A stretch of DNA of 64,000 nucleotides, taken from NCBI RefSeq assembly GCF_023898315.1, contig NC_064622.1, positions 272,109,503 to 272,173,502 of the forward strand. Reading direction: 5' to 3'. This DNA is from Schistocerca nitens (lineage: Eukaryota; Arthropoda; Insecta; Orthoptera; Acrididae). Position numbers and translations under genes: made by a program. Shown piece after piece: positions 1 through 11,100 of this stretch (position 1 is the stretch's first letter; each line of letters starts with the position of its first letter). The notes beneath the pieces were generated by a model. That model saw nothing but the letters and a program-made list of their open reading frames with translations. It was not told the DNA's origin and did not search any database.

Positions 1-1347
1 GTTTCCATCTGAGTTCTTGATATTCATACAAGTGGATCCCTTCTCTCCAAAGGTCTCTTTAATTTTCCTGTAGGCAGTATCTATCTTACCCCTAGTGAGA
101 CAAGCCTCTACATCCTTACATTTGTCCTCTAGCCATCCCTGCTTAGCCATTTTGCACTTCCTGTCTATCTCATTTTTGAGACGTTTGTATTCCTTTTTGC
201 CTGCTTCATTTACTGCATTTTTATATTTTCTCCTTTCATCCTTTCATCAATTAAATTCAATATTTCTTCTGTTAACCAAGGATTTCTATTAGTCCTCGTC
301 TTTTTACCTACTTGATCGTCTGCTGCCTTCACTACTTCATCCCTCAAAGCTACCCATTCTTCTTCTACTGTATTTCTTTCCCCCATTCCTGTCAATTGTT
401 CCCTTATGCTCTCCCTGAAACTCTCTACAACCTCTGGTTCTTTCAGTTTATCCAGGTCCCAACTCCTTAAATTCCCACCTTTTTGCAGTTTCTTCAGTTT
501 CAATCTGCAGTTCATAACCAATAGATTGTGGTCAGAATCCACATCTGCCCCTGGAAATGTCTTACATTTTAAAACCTGGTTCCTAAATCTCTGTCTTACC
601 ATTATATAATCTATCTGATACCTTTTAGTATCTCCAGGATTCTTCCAGGTATAGAACCTTCTTTTATGATTCTTGAACCAAGTGTTAGCTATGATTAAGT
701 CATGCTCTGTGCAAAATTCTACAAGGCGGCTTCCTCTTTCATTTCTTCCCCCCAATCCATATTCTCCTACTATGTTTCCTTCTCTCCCTTTTCCTACTGA
801 CGAATTCCAGTCACTCATGACTATTAAATTTTCGTCTCCCTTCACTACCTGAATAATTTCTCTTATCTCGTCATACATTTCATCTAATTCTTCGTCACCT
901 GCAGAGCTAGTTGGCATATAAACTTGTACTACTGTAGTAGGCGTGGGCTTTGTGTCTATCTTGGCCACAATAATGCGTTCACTATGCTGTTTGTAGTAGC
1001 TAACCCGCACTCCTATTTTTTTTATTCATTATTAAACTTACTCCTGCATTACCCCTATTTGATTTTGTATTTATAACCCTGTATTCACCTGACCAAAAGT
1101 CTTGTTCCTCCTGCCACCGAACTTCACTAATTCCCACTATATCTAACTTTAACCTATCCATTTCCCGTTTTAAATTTTCTAACCTACCTGCCCGATTAAG
1201 GGATCTGACATTCCACGCTCCAATCCGTAGAACGCCAGTTTTCTTTCTCCTGAAAACGACGTCCTCTTGAGTAGTCCCCGCCCGGAGATCCGAATGGGGG
1301 ACTATTTTACCTCCGGAATATTTTACCCAAGAGGACGCCATCATCAT
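1..1347 (-). mobile_element. RTE-type LINE fragment, endonuclease region, broken
   Basis: Non-LTR retrotransposon, 5' part only; the reverse transcriptase would lie beyond position 1. The start at 1347 opens a 115-aa frame containing GAWNVRSLNRAG and ISEVRW, the N-terminal signature of an AP-type endonuclease. It breaks at an A-run (about 1015-1025) and continues in another frame (1010-210) with SDWNSSVG (normally GDFN-like), the YQIDYIMV stretch and SDHNLLV (catalytic Asp-His). A tandem copy of an 8-bp unit near 231-246 shifts frame again; the linker toward the RT is readable from 240 down to 1 (NEIDRKCKMAKQGW). The family is often mislabelled 'craniofacial development protein 2-like'. At least two frame breaks make this a pseudogene. 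Family assignment rests on recognised motifs. Confidence 0.85.
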
Positions 1348-1665
1348 TTAATCATACAGTAAAGCTGCATTTCCTCGGGAAAAATTACGGCTGTAGTTTC
1401 CCCTTGCTTTCAGCCGTTCGCAGTACCAGCACAGCAAGGCCGTTTTGGTTAATGTTACAAGGCCAGGTCAGTCCATCATCCAGACTGTTGCCCCTGCAAC
1501 TACTGAAAAGGCTGCTGCCCCTCTTCAGGAACCACATGTTTGTCTGGCCTCTCAACAGATACCCCTCCGTTGTGGTTGCACCTACGGTACGGCCATCTGT
1601 ATCGCTGAGGCACGCAAGCCTCCCCACCAACGGCAAGGTCCATGGTTCATTGGGGGTTACCGGAA
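1348..1665 (-). mobile_element. probable upstream (5' UTR) part of the RTE-type LINE
   Basis: GC-rich sequence directly upstream of the minus-strand endonuclease start, compositionally unlike the AT-rich DNA further right. It has overlapping open frames on both strands but none with a recognisable domain. I recognise this segment as one that habitually accompanies such elements in grasshopper DNA, so I assign it to the element's 5' region. Its right border is set by the mariner-like reading frame that begins near 1666. The assignment is inference. Confidence 0.5.
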
Positions 1666-1992
1666 ACAATATTCAAGATGGGTCCCAAAACAGTGGACGA
1701 TGCAGGACAAGAAAAATCGGTCAATAACGCCTGCGAGTTTCTTGAGCGACTTCAATGAGAAGGTGAGAATTTTCTTAACTCTGTCGTGACTGGGGATAAA
1801 GCGTGCGTAACCCATTACATACCTGAGATAAAGACAGTCGTCAAACTAGCGTCACACCAGTTCCCCATATGCCAAAATAATCAGACCCACATTTTCGTGC
1901 AAAAAAAGTCATGGCCCCAGTGCACCGAAATGCATCATTTTGGTCGAATATCTGCCTCGGGGGAGACCATCAACGCACAACAATATTGTTAG
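1666..1992 (+). pseudogene. mariner transposase fragment
   Basis: Two short plus-strand frames read as the middle of a mariner (DD34D) transposase: RWVPKQWTMQDKKNRS resembles the 'ARWVP..LT..QK..R' block that precedes the catalytic core, and VTGDKACVTHYIPE matches VTGDETWVTHYTPE, which carries the first catalytic Asp. The Glu-Thr-Trp after the Asp is degraded to Lys-Ala-Cys and a frame change at about 1786 separates the blocks. No terminal inverted repeats are visible and the second and third Asp are absent. It abuts the RTE fragment, whose insertion may have cut it. Confidence 0.65.
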
Positions 1993-4158
1993 ATGCTAAA
2001 CAAACTCAAACAAAAGGAGGTGAATGATGGCGAGACCATTGAGCTTGGCGCACAACGACGACCCCCCCCCCCCACCCCCTTCCTCCCATACGGCCTGAGT
2101 CACCGAGGCGCTCTTGTACCGCACTCATTTGGGCTGGGATGTTTTCAAGGACGTATCCAGGATTTTGTCAAAGAGAGGGGGGGGGGGGCTGTCCGATTTG
2201 TTAAAGACTACCTTAGGAAGTTCATGTTTTTCATTCTATTCTCGAAACACGTTTATTTATTAATTTTATATTGCTTTCGGTAGGGCTTCTTACAAATAGT
2301 ACTGGATCTATAAAACCAGGCTAGACAATATTTTCTTAAATAAGTAATATACCCAAACACACAATTAAATATATCTTTATCTGGCAATATGATGATTGCA
2401 CTCTGCTGCCCAGTGAATTAAAATTGGAATATAATGTACTTCTAATATAACTAAGATTTACTATCGCAGAGCAAAAGAATCTTAAAGTTGGGTCGAATAA
2501 CTTAAATCTCTTTTGAGAATAGCTATCTTTCTTCCACTACTCTTGTAGCCTATTTAAATTTTCGACATATCTGAAAACAAGTCATAATTCCTTTAACACA
2601 TCAAAGCATCCTATGTTCCTCAGTTCAATCTCAAATTCAAGTAAGGTATCCTTCACTTCATCATAATACTTCGATTTCCTTAAGTGATCGAGAACTTTTT
2701 TGAAAATTATTTCAACAGTCAACTTGAAACTATAGCAACAAAATTAATTTATAAAGGAAAACAGAATAGACATATCTAGACCTACAGTTTTGGGATCTTA
2801 ATAGTAATACACGCAATAATTTCAGGTACTCCTATAATCTATTCGATCTCATAAATGAGTATGTGTTTAACTATAATAATATTGTTATACAGTCTATGAT
2901 GCTAATGAACTCCTACACGGAGCACAACATACCTTGCCCTGTATATGACATTCATTTACAGATATGTTAGAGCTGTGACGGTTGGACTGACCAAGCATGT
3001 TATGAATAAGACACATGACAGTAGAGCATCGTTACTGTAGTAACATGAAGGCATAATATATCGCCTTTCGTACAAGTGAGCCATTTTCATAGACAGATAC
3101 GCAGTACAAAATGACCAGCGCTAGCCGTACTCCAATGCAAATTTTGCCCTTAGTGCAGGGAGCCTCCGGAGAGATGTTTGGCTCACACTTTTCTTTTAAG
3201 CACAGAGGCTACATCTTTGAGGGAATTGGAATCTGTCAGGAAGGAAAGGAATTCGGAAGGAATTAGCTGTGGCCTATTGTACGGGACCAACCGCAACATT
3301 TGCCTAAACTGAAAATGGGAAACCACAGCGCACAGTTTTTAAGGTTGCCGACGGACAGATCCGAACCACTTCGCCTCCAAAATCCATGGATTGCTAGCTC
3401 AACGTCCCGGTCGGTGTATAATTTGGAAAAACTGTTCTACATTGCTTTCAAATAAAATAGAATGCGTTACAGCACAAGATGAAATTCTGGTATCGAATGT
3501 TTTATCTTTTAACTGTCGATATTCCGTGATTTGATAGTACGTGAATCATGCGTGTTTTAACACGTAATTTTGCAAGGAATTCGTGCCTTCAGTTAGGACG
3601 CAGTCAATTCCGACGAATTCAAGTAGGTCGCTGAAAAAATCTGTTAGAAATGAACAAACTACAGAATGTGCCGTCATCACATGCCGCTTCCGCTCTGAAT
3701 AACCTCACCCTATCTTTCGGTATCGGTAACGGTTTTCGTAACTGAGTGCCGCCTGGGTGACCAGATTGCGCGACATTTTTTTAAGAAATTCGACCATAGA
3801 CCTTTGCGCGTTATTTTTGTTGGTCAATGGTAGTTTTGAAAGGCCTAGACCAATCCAAGTGGATTTTAGGCACAGATTTTAATTTAATGTTATTTGTAAT
3901 GACTACAGTATTGACATTTACTGCTTCTCTGCCTTGTGAAATACTAAAATACTGCAATCCAAATCTTATGCCAGTCTCCCAATAACGACTCCAATGTTAA
4001 CATTAAACTGCTATAGATAATTAATTAAGCATTTATGGTCATGCGAGCATATTTTTAACTTATCACAACGCTAATGGACGAATCAAAACGGGTTTCCCTC
4101 TTCTCTCTTTTTCCATACTTACAAAAAACAGCTGCACTTGAATTCAACTGCAGATTAA
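1993..4158. other. anonymous AT-rich DNA; possible dispersed repeat at 3140-3420
   Basis: No coding region. 2061-2080 holds a C-run and 2178-2190 a G-run. About 3140-3420 is more GC-rich and reads like a dispersed repeat I have a sense of (a tract about a surname-like 'gggaccaaccgcaac' core followed by 'gtcccggtcggtg'), but I cannot place it in a family. The rest shows no inverted ends or tandem structure. Confidence 0.3.
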
Positions 4159-4170
4159 GAACTGAACTAA

Positions 4171-4364
4171 GGTGTGGCCGAGCGGTTCTAGGCGCTTCAG
4201 TCTGGAACCGCGCGACCACTACGGTCGCAGGTTCGAATCCTGCTTCGGGCATGGAAGTGTGTGATGTCCTTTGGTTAGTTAGGTTTAAGTAGATCTAAGT
4301 TCTAGGGGACTGATGACCTCAGATGTTAAGTCCCATAGTGCTCAGAGCCATTTGAACCATTTTT
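4171..4364 (+). mobile_element. tRNA-derived SINE, type 1, copy 1 (12-bp TSD)
   Basis: Complete short interspersed element. The head is tRNA-like with pol III boxes A (TGGCCGAGCGG, 4175-4185) and B (GGTTCGAATCC, 4230-4240). The tail carries the hairpin GGGAC/GTCCC at 4306-4334 and ends 'agagccatttgaaccattttt'-like. It is flanked by a 12-bp direct repeat GAACTGAACTAA at 4159-4170 and 4365-4376, proving insertion by target-primed reverse transcription. It encodes no protein and depends on a LINE reverse transcriptase. The tail resembles the 3' ends of the LINEs in this window. This SINE is abundant in grasshopper sequence as far as I recall. Confidence 0.93.
4175..4240 (+). promoter_or_regulatory. 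internal RNA polymerase III promoter (boxes A and B) of the SINE
   Basis: Box A at 4175-4185 fits TRGYNNARNNG exactly and box B at 4230-4240 fits GGTTCGANTCC exactly, spaced as in a tRNA gene. Both are intact, so this copy could still be transcribed. Confidence 0.85.
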
Positions 4365-4376
4365 GAACTGAACTAA

Positions 4377-4629
4377 TTAACAAAACAACAATGGAAGTAA
4401 CGTAAGGCCAACAGTGTGCTATTGTTGGTCTTGGCTAATGCAGGGATAGGCTGTATCCAATAGTGCTATCGATATATCGATAGTTTAAATCTATCGATGG
4501 GCTTGTTGACTGTCGACAGTGCATACACCTTTTTCGAAATATGACTGAATATCAAAATATAAAGTGTGATCAAAAAGTTGCCCTTCGAAGGTCGTACAAT
4601 CAAGAATCGGTAGGCAGCTCAGCCGCCCG
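4377..4629. other. anonymous DNA between SINE and LINE-C1
   Basis: No gene. A short perfect palindrome-like tract (atcgatatatcgat) sits at about 4468-4481. Confidence 0.4.
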
Positions 4630-5952
4630 CCCCACTCCCCTAGGGGGTCTAAAACTCTTTTGTGGATCCCACCAGGGGGTCCACAACTCTTCTGTGGACA
4701 CGTGCGTCGCGAGCACGGGACCCCGAACTGGTGCAGCTCTTTTCTTTCTGGGCTGCATACCTTCCCTTCCCACATCACTCCCTGTCCCGAATCTCCCCTC
4801 CCCCTTCCACCACCACCACGTTCCTTCCCTTCCTGTTCTCCCTCTCTTTGGGGGTATGTTTTATGCCTACATCCAGAGATGGACACTTTTGACTGTAAGA
4901 TATAGTTTCTCTTCTTTTCTCTCTATACTGGAAAGTCTCTGTCCTCTTTTCCTTGACTATTTCTCTTTACCTTCTTCTCTGCTGCGGCGTTTGAGATCTC
5001 TTCTTTCCTTTTCTTTGTTCCTCCCTTTCTCTTTCCTTCCTCCCTGTGCATGTCTGAAGGCTGACCCATCCATTCCCACACATAGCCAGTGATGGGGTAA
5101 CACGTAATTCCCCACCCCAGGTAGACAAGTATGACACGTACATACCCCTGATTAAGTCCAGGCCCAGGGAGGGGTGATTACCCCAGCTCGTACATTCCAA
5201 ACGTGCCTATTGGTCCCTCCATCCATTTCTCAGGAGGTGTGATTAGGGTGTGGACAATCACCTAAGGCGGGAGTGCCTTCAGAGATGGTCACCATTAGGA
5301 AGGAACACACTATCGGAGATGATGGTAATCATGGGGGATACTTTTGCATTGGTTTCCTCTACTTCAACATCTGCCCTCAAGAGAAAGCTAGATGAGTCTC
5401 AGCCAAGGACAATTCTTCCATCAGTGCCAAAGTTCCTAGTTGTTTCTCGGTCTGACGAAGGTCAAGACTTCTCCACAGTCAACCCTCTCATTATTCAGAA
5501 AGGTGTCGATGCAATTGCAGGTCCTGCAAAGTCTTTTTCCCTGTTATGAAATGGTACCTTGTTGTTAGAAACAGAAAATGTCCTCCAGGCACATAAATTC
5601 CTGTGAACTACACTGCTACACACCTTCCCTGTCTGGGTGGAAGCGCACCGTACTTCCAATTCATTGTGCAGGGTGGTTTATACAAGATCACTCAACGAAT
5701 TATCCAATGAGGTTATCCAAAATTACCTATGTGACCAGGGTGTAACGGCCGTACATAGTCATGAAGAGTTTTGACAAGGAACTGGTACTAACTCACACTC
5801 TCTTCTTGAAGTTTGACTGATTTGAACTTCCATCGAATATTAAAGCAGGATATGAGATCATTTCAGTTCTCCCATACATCCCCAACCCTATGCGTTGCTA
5901 TCAGAGTCAACAGTTTAATCATACCAGCCAGTTGTGTTCCAGTACAGCCAAA
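4630..5952 (+). mobile_element. LINE family C, copy 1, 5' portion (interrupted by LINE-A)
   Basis: The sequence parallels 44913-46205 (copy 2): structured 5' end, long pyrimidine-rich leader (about 4740-5060), then ORF1. The first ~35 nt appear twice in tandem (about 4640 and 4672, each with 'agggggtc' and 'aactctt'). The 5' start is approximate because the upstream target-site duplicate cannot be paired: the element's 3' end is missing. The last 13 bases (5940-5952, CAGTACAGCCAAA) are the target duplicated by the LINE-A insertion. The element resumes at 11953. Confidence 0.85.
5331..5952 (+). pseudogene. LINE-C1 ORF1 (gag-like), N-terminal half, broken
   Basis: I chose the ATG at 5331 because MGDT is conserved with copy 2 (45588), whereas the upstream in-frame sequence is leader. 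It reads ALKRKLDESQPRT and FLVVSRSDEGQDFSTVNP, matching copy 2 closely, then stops at 5547 where copy 2 reads on as RLRNGTLLLET. Homology continues in shifted frames to about 5950 and includes an aligned first zinc knuckle (CYQSQQFNHTSQLC; copy 2 CYRCQRFNHTSKSC, so one Cys is replaced by Ser). LINE-A then interrupts it. Role in the family: RNA-binding ORF1 protein of the retrotransposition particle. Confidence 0.8.
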
Positions 5953-6565
5953 CCCCCCTGCGGGTCCGGGGTAAGAATAGGCCCGAGGTATTCCTGCCTG
6001 TCGTAAGAGGCGACTAAAAGGAGATTCAATCGTTTCGGCCTTCCATGTGATGGTCCCCCTTGGGGTTTGACCTCCATTTTTCAAAATTCTACAGAAGTAC
6101 GAGCCTTTTGGGGAAGGACACCTTACGTGGTGTACCACTGGTCCTAAGTGCACTAAGACCTCGGCACTCAGCATTGCACCGCCGTTGTAACCATACCCAC
6201 TATTCCTCAAATTGGGCCTTAACGCCTGATGGGTTGTCCAAGTTACGCCCATAGTGCATCCCCATCTGCACCAGCGATCATGATGGACTTTCCATGGCAC
6301 CAGAAATCCAGCACGGTAGCCAGCCCGTTGTGGTGGGGTCGTCATGTACCCTCTAGGTTGTAGCCCCCTGACAACACAGGGATCGTACTGCCGATACCTG
6401 AGCTGCACCCTCCCCACGTCGGCCAAGGAGTAGATGCCCGTCTCCTTGGGGCATCAGGACTCCCGGCAATGGTCATCCTGCCAGGTGGCCCTTGCTGCGG
6501 CTGGGTGGCGCCCATGGGGAGAGCCCCTGGTCGGAGTGGGTGGTATCGGGGCGGACGTTTCGCAG
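5953..6565 (+). promoter_or_regulatory. LINE-A 5' UTR, conserved with LINE-B
   Basis: Starts with a C-run followed by 'tgcgggtccggggtaagaat'. It is alignable along most of its length with 38576-39181 (LINE-B), including the motifs 'gtattcctgcctgtcgtaag', 'ccccctgacaacacaggga' and 'gggcatcaggactcccggca'. Internal promoter function is expected for this class of LINE (known of the group) but no motif proves it here. Confidence 0.7.
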
Positions 6566-8068
6566 ATGAAACGTCAACACGTATCAGGTCGCTCTGCGGC
6601 CGAGTCTTTCAAAAGAAAAGGTACCGTTTCTAGTTCTGGTTCTCCTGCCCTTTCCCCCTTGGCCACTCCATGGGAGGAGGGACAGGCCCGCCGGCTTGGG
6701 GCGAAGTACTTCCCCCGCTATTTGGTCTGTTCTCGAACCGATGGGGGGACATTCGCCACCTCCAAACCCACGTTCTTTGTTCAGCACATTGAGGACATCT
6801 TCGGGGAAATCGAGGCTTTCAGCAAGATGCGTTCAGGGTCCGTTCTTATCAAGACCACCTCCGCCACACAGTCGGCGGCGCTCCAGGCGTGCGACCGCCT
6901 AGGGGACATCACAGTATCCATTGTCCTACATCTGGCACTAAATAGAACGCAGGGGGTTATTTTTCATCGTGACCTCCTGCTACAATCTGATGAGGAGCTC
7001 AGGGCCAACCTGGAGCGCCGAGGCGTGCATTTCGTCCGGCGAGTCCAGCGCGGCCCCAAAGACCGTCGCATCGACACCGGGGCCTTTATCCTCGCCTTCG
7101 AGGGGGACGTTCTCCCAGAGAAGGTAAAGGTGATGTGCTACCGGTGTGACGTGCGACCTTACGTCCCGCCTCCTATGCGCTGTTTTAGGTGTTTGCACTT
7201 TGGGCACATGTCGTCACGGTGTGAGGCTGAGCCCCTTTGTGGCGATTGTGGACGTCCTCTTCGTGAGGAACATACATGCACCCCACCACCTCGGTGCATT
7301 AATTGTCCTGGCGTCCACTCGCCTAGATCCTCAGACTGCACCGCATATCAGAAGGAGAAGAAGATACAAGAAATCAAAACTTTGGATCGTCTCTCTTATT
7401 CTGAGGCCAGGAAGAAGTATGACCGCCTCCATCCCGTGCCATTGACCACTTCGTTTGCCTCAGTTGTGTCCACTCCTTCCGCAGTATCCTCACCCCTATC
7501 CTGTCCCCCCTCCGCCTCCTCCGCCCATCAGGGGGCTCTGCCTCCACCTCCCAAATCCCTCCCTTCCAAATCCTCCTCCCCCGTGGCCCCCACCCCCTCT
7601 GCCCCAGGGGCCACCCTTCCTCCTCCTCCTCCTGCCCCCACGCCACCTGAGAAGCGATCCTCTTCTCAGGCGTCCATCGGGGAAACATTCCGGACCCCAG
7701 CTTCCGAGGTCCGGCGTTACAAAACGGACCCCGCGCGTGAGGACCTTCTTCGGGTCCAGCCCACCATCCCTGTGCCTCCTCGGCCTTCCAAGAAGGCCTC
7801 CAAGAAGAAGTCTCTATCCCCCTCTCCACCCCGGCGCGTTTCGTCTGACGCTCCATCCGTGAGTCGCTGCTCCCGGCCGTCCTCAGTTTCGCTGGGACGC
7901 TCTGCTGCCAGGCGCTCAGCTGGCCTTTCGTCGGCAAACGATGCTGCCCCTCCTACACAACCAGGGACAGCGGCCGCAGCTGGCGACGAGTCGATGGAAC
8001 CGGATCCGCCTCCCGTCGGTTGTAGCGTTGTTCCCTCGCAACCTGGCCCTCCGCGGCCGTCGAGGTGA
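6566..8068 (+). CDS. LINE-A ORF1 protein (gag-like, zinc knuckles), intact
   Basis: About 500 aa. I chose the ATG at 6566 (reading MKRQHVSG) over the in-frame ATG at 6434 because LINE-B starts at the equivalent place (39182, MKRGTSS) and the intervening DNA is 5' UTR conserved with LINE-B. The N-terminal third holds FPRYLVCSRTDGG and a conserved fold region (SVLIKTTSATQSAALQACD, LERRGVHFVRR). Three zinc knuckles follow: CFRCLHFGHMSSRC (CX2CX4HX4C), CGDCGRPLREEHTC, and CINCPGVHSPRSSDC. The C-terminal half is Pro/Ser/Lys-rich and low complexity. Role in the family: binds the element RNA in the particle. The frame is uninterrupted, unlike ORF2. Confidence 0.88.
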   Translation: MKRQHVSGRSAAESFKRKGTVSSSGSPALSPLATPWEEGQARRLGAKYFPRYLVCSRTDGGTFATSKPTFFVQHIEDIFGEIEAFSKMRSGSVLIKTTSATQSAALQACDRLGDITVSIVLHLALNRTQGVIFHRDLLLQSDEELRANLERRGVHFVRRVQRGPKDRRIDTGAFILAFEGDVLPEKVKVMCYRCDVRPYVPPPMRCFRCLHFGHMSSRCEAEPLCGDCGRPLREEHTCTPPPRCINCPGVHSPRSSDCTAYQKEKKIQEIKTLDRLSYSEARKKYDRLHPVPLTTSFASVVSTPSAVSSPLSCPPSASSAHQGALPPPPKSLPSKSSSPVAPTPSAPGATLPPPPPAPTPPEKRSSSQASIGETFRTPASEVRRYKTDPAREDLLRVQPTIPVPPRPSKKASKKKSLSPSPPRRVSSDAPSVSRCSRPSSVSLGRSAARRSAGLSSANDAAPPTQPGTAAAAGDESMEPDPPPVGCSVVPSQPGPPRPSR

Positions 8069-8111
8069 CCAGCTCTTCCCCCGTCTCGTTCCCCCAACTT
8101 TTTGACTAGCG

Positions 8112-11100
8112 ATGGCGTTGTTTCATTGGAACATAAGAGGTATTCGATCTAATCGGGAGGAATTACAACTGCTCCTCCGCCTGCACTGTCCGCTCGTCCT
8201 TGGTCTCCAGGAAACCAAGTTGCGCCCGACTGACCGTATTGCCTTTACCCACTATACCTCGGAGCGGTATGACCTCACCCCTGTGGACGGTGTCCCAGCT
8301 CATGGTGGGGTCATGTTGCTCGTTCGGGACGATGTCTATTACCATCATATCCCATTGACCACCCCACTCCAAGCAATAGCTGTCCGCATTACTCTTTCTG
8401 CTTTTACTTTTTAAGTTTGTACCATCTACACTCCACCGTCATCTGCTGTTAGTCGGGCTGACATGATGCACCTGATCGTTCAGCTTCCCCCGCCGTTTTT
8501 ATTGTTTGGCGACTTCAATGCCTATCATCCGCTTTGGGGCTCTCCTACATCCTGTCAAAGAGGCTCCCTCTTGGCGGATGTCTTCAACCATCTCAATCTT
8601 GTCTGCCTCAATACTGGCGCCCCGACTTTCCTCTCGGACTCTACTCATACCTACTCCCACTTGGACCTGTCGATTTGTTCTACCACTCTTGCCCGTCGGT
8701 TCGAGTGGTATGTCCTTTCTGACACCTATTCGAGCGACCACTTACCCTGTGTCGTTCGTCTCCTGCACCACACCCCATCCCCACGTCCTTCGAGCTGGAA
8801 CATACTGAAAGCTGACTGGGGACTTTACTCCTCCCTGGCGACCTTTCCGGACCACGATTTTCCCAGTTGTGACAGTCAGGTCGAATACCTCACGGCTGTT
8901 ATCATCATTGCTGCTGAACGTTCCATTCCTCGTACTACTTCTTCTTCACGTCGCGTTTCCGTCCCCTGGTGGAACGAGGCTTGTAGGGACGGTATCCGTG
9001 CTCGACGACGTGCTTTACGCACCTTTCGCCGCCATCCTACGTTGGCGAATTGTATTGAATACAAACACGACTCCGAGCGCAATGCCGTAGAGTCATCAAA
9101 GACAGCAAAAAAGCTTGTTGTGCCTCTTTCACCAGCTCCTTTAACAGTTTTAATCCCTCTTCCGTCGTTTGGGGTAGCCTGCGCTGGCTGTCGGGCATTA
9201 AGGCCCACTCCTCGGTACCTGGCCTGACCTCAGGTAATGAGGTCCTTGTTGATCCTGTGGCTGTCTCCAACGCCTTTGGCCGCTTTTTCGCGGAGGTTTC
9301 AAGCTCCGCCCATTACCATCCTGCCTTCCTTCCCAGGAAAGAGGCAGAAGAGGCTCGGCGACCTTCCTTCCACTCGCTGAATCTGGAAACTTATAATGCC
9401 CCCTTCACTATGCGGGAACTCGAACGTGCGCTTGCACTGTCCTGGTCCTCTGCTCCGGGGCCAGATGCCATTCACGTTCAGATGCTGGCACACCTTTCTC
9501 TGGCGGGCAAAAGCTTCCTTCTTCATACCTACAATCGCGTCTGGACCGAAGGTCAAGACCCCATGCATTGGCGTGACGCCGTTGTTGTTCCTATACCCAA
9601 ACCTGAGAAGGATAGACACCTTCCTTCTAGTTACCGCCCCATTTCTCTTACAAGCTGTGTCTGTAAGGTGATGGAGCGCATGGTTAATGCTCGGTTAGTC
9701 TGGATTCTTGAATCTCGACGGCTACTTACTAATGTCCAATGCGGCTTTCGTCGCCGCCGCTCCGCTGTTGACCACCTTGTGACCTTGTCGACATTCATCA
9801 TGAACAACTTTTTGCGAAGGCGCCAAACGGTAGCCATGCTCTTCGACTTGGTGAAGGCTTATGATACCTGTTGGAGAGGAGGTATCCTCCGCACTATGCA
9901 CAGGTGGGGCCTACGCGGTTGCCTGCCCCTTTTTATTGATTCCTTTTTAACGGATCGAAAGTTTAGGGTACGTGTGGGTTCCGTATTGTCCGACGTCTTC
10001 CTCCAGGAGAACGGAGTGCCTCAGGGCTCCATCTTGAGCGTAGCCCTTTTTGCCATCGCGATCAATCCAATTATGGATTGCATTCCACCTAATGTCTCAG
10101 GCTCTCTCTTTGTCGATGACTTCGCGATCTACTGCAGTGCCCAGAGAACATGCCTCCTGGAGCGCTGCCTTCAGCGTTGTCTAGACAGCCTCTACTCATG
10201 GAGCGTGGCAAATGGCTTCCGGTTCTCTGAAGAGAAGACGGTTTGTATCAACTTTTGGCGATATAAAGCGTTCCTTCCGCCATCCTTACAACTCGGTCCC
10301 GTTGTTCTCCCATTCGTGGACACAACTAAGTTTCTAGGGCTCACGTTGGACAGGAAACTGTGTTGGTCTCCACATGTCTCTTATTTGGCGGCCCGTTGTA
10401 CACGTTTCCTTAATGTCCTCAGAGTTCTTAGCGGTTCATCTTGGGGAGCGGATCGCACTGTCCTGCTTCGCTTGTATCGGTCCATAGTCCGATCGAAGCT
10501 GGATTATGGGAGCTTCGTCTACTCGTCCGCTCGGCCATCCCTCTTACGCCGGCTACACTCCGTCCACCATCGGGGGATACGTCTCGCGACCGGAGCCTTC
10601 TACACTAGTCCTGTCGAGAGTCTTTATGCTGAAGCTGCCGAGTTACCATTGACCTACCGGCGCGACGTACTGCTGTGTCGGTATGCCTGCCGGCTGTTGT
10701 CTATGCCCGACCACCCCTCTTACAAGTCCTTCTTCGCCGATTCTCTCGACCGTCAGTACGGGTTGTATGTGTCTGCCCTGCTGCCCCCCGGAGTCCGCTT
10801 CCGTCGCCTGCTTCGACAATTGGATTTTGCCCTCCCTACCACCTTCAGAGAGGGTGAGAGCCCGACACAACCTTGGCTCCAGGCTCCGGTTCATATTTAT
10901 CTCGACCTCAGCTCACTCCCGAAGGAGGGTACTCCGGCTGCAGTGTATTGCTCACGGTTTGTCGAACTTCGTGCTCGACTTGCCGGTCACACCTTTATTT
11001 ACACCGATGGCTCCAAAACTGACGATGGTGTCGGCTGTGCCTTTGTCGTCGGGGCCGCCACCTTTAAATACCGGCTCCTCGACCTATGTTCCAGCTTTAC

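Noticed and set aside
210-1347. Host 'craniofacial development protein 2-like' gene
   Set aside because: The name is a database misnomer for RTE endonuclease; the sequence has frameshifts and element context.
4171-4245. tRNA gene
   Set aside because: The head has good A and B boxes but is followed by a SINE body and flanked by target duplications, and the acceptor stem does not close properly. It is a SINE.
5953-6020. HDV-type ribozyme at the LINE-A 5' end as an annotated feature
   Set aside because: The nested helices are suggestive, but the P3 helix and catalytic core cannot be drawn; kept only as a hypothesis in the findings.
6434-6565. 44-residue N-terminal extension of LINE-A ORF1
   Set aside because: Corresponding LINE-B sequence is untranslated (its frame starts at 39182) although nucleotides are conserved, so this is 5' UTR.
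7455-7937. Overlapping proline-rich plus-strand and Trp/Gly-rich minus-strand ORFs
   Set aside because: Shadow frames of the low-complexity tail of LINE-A ORF1.
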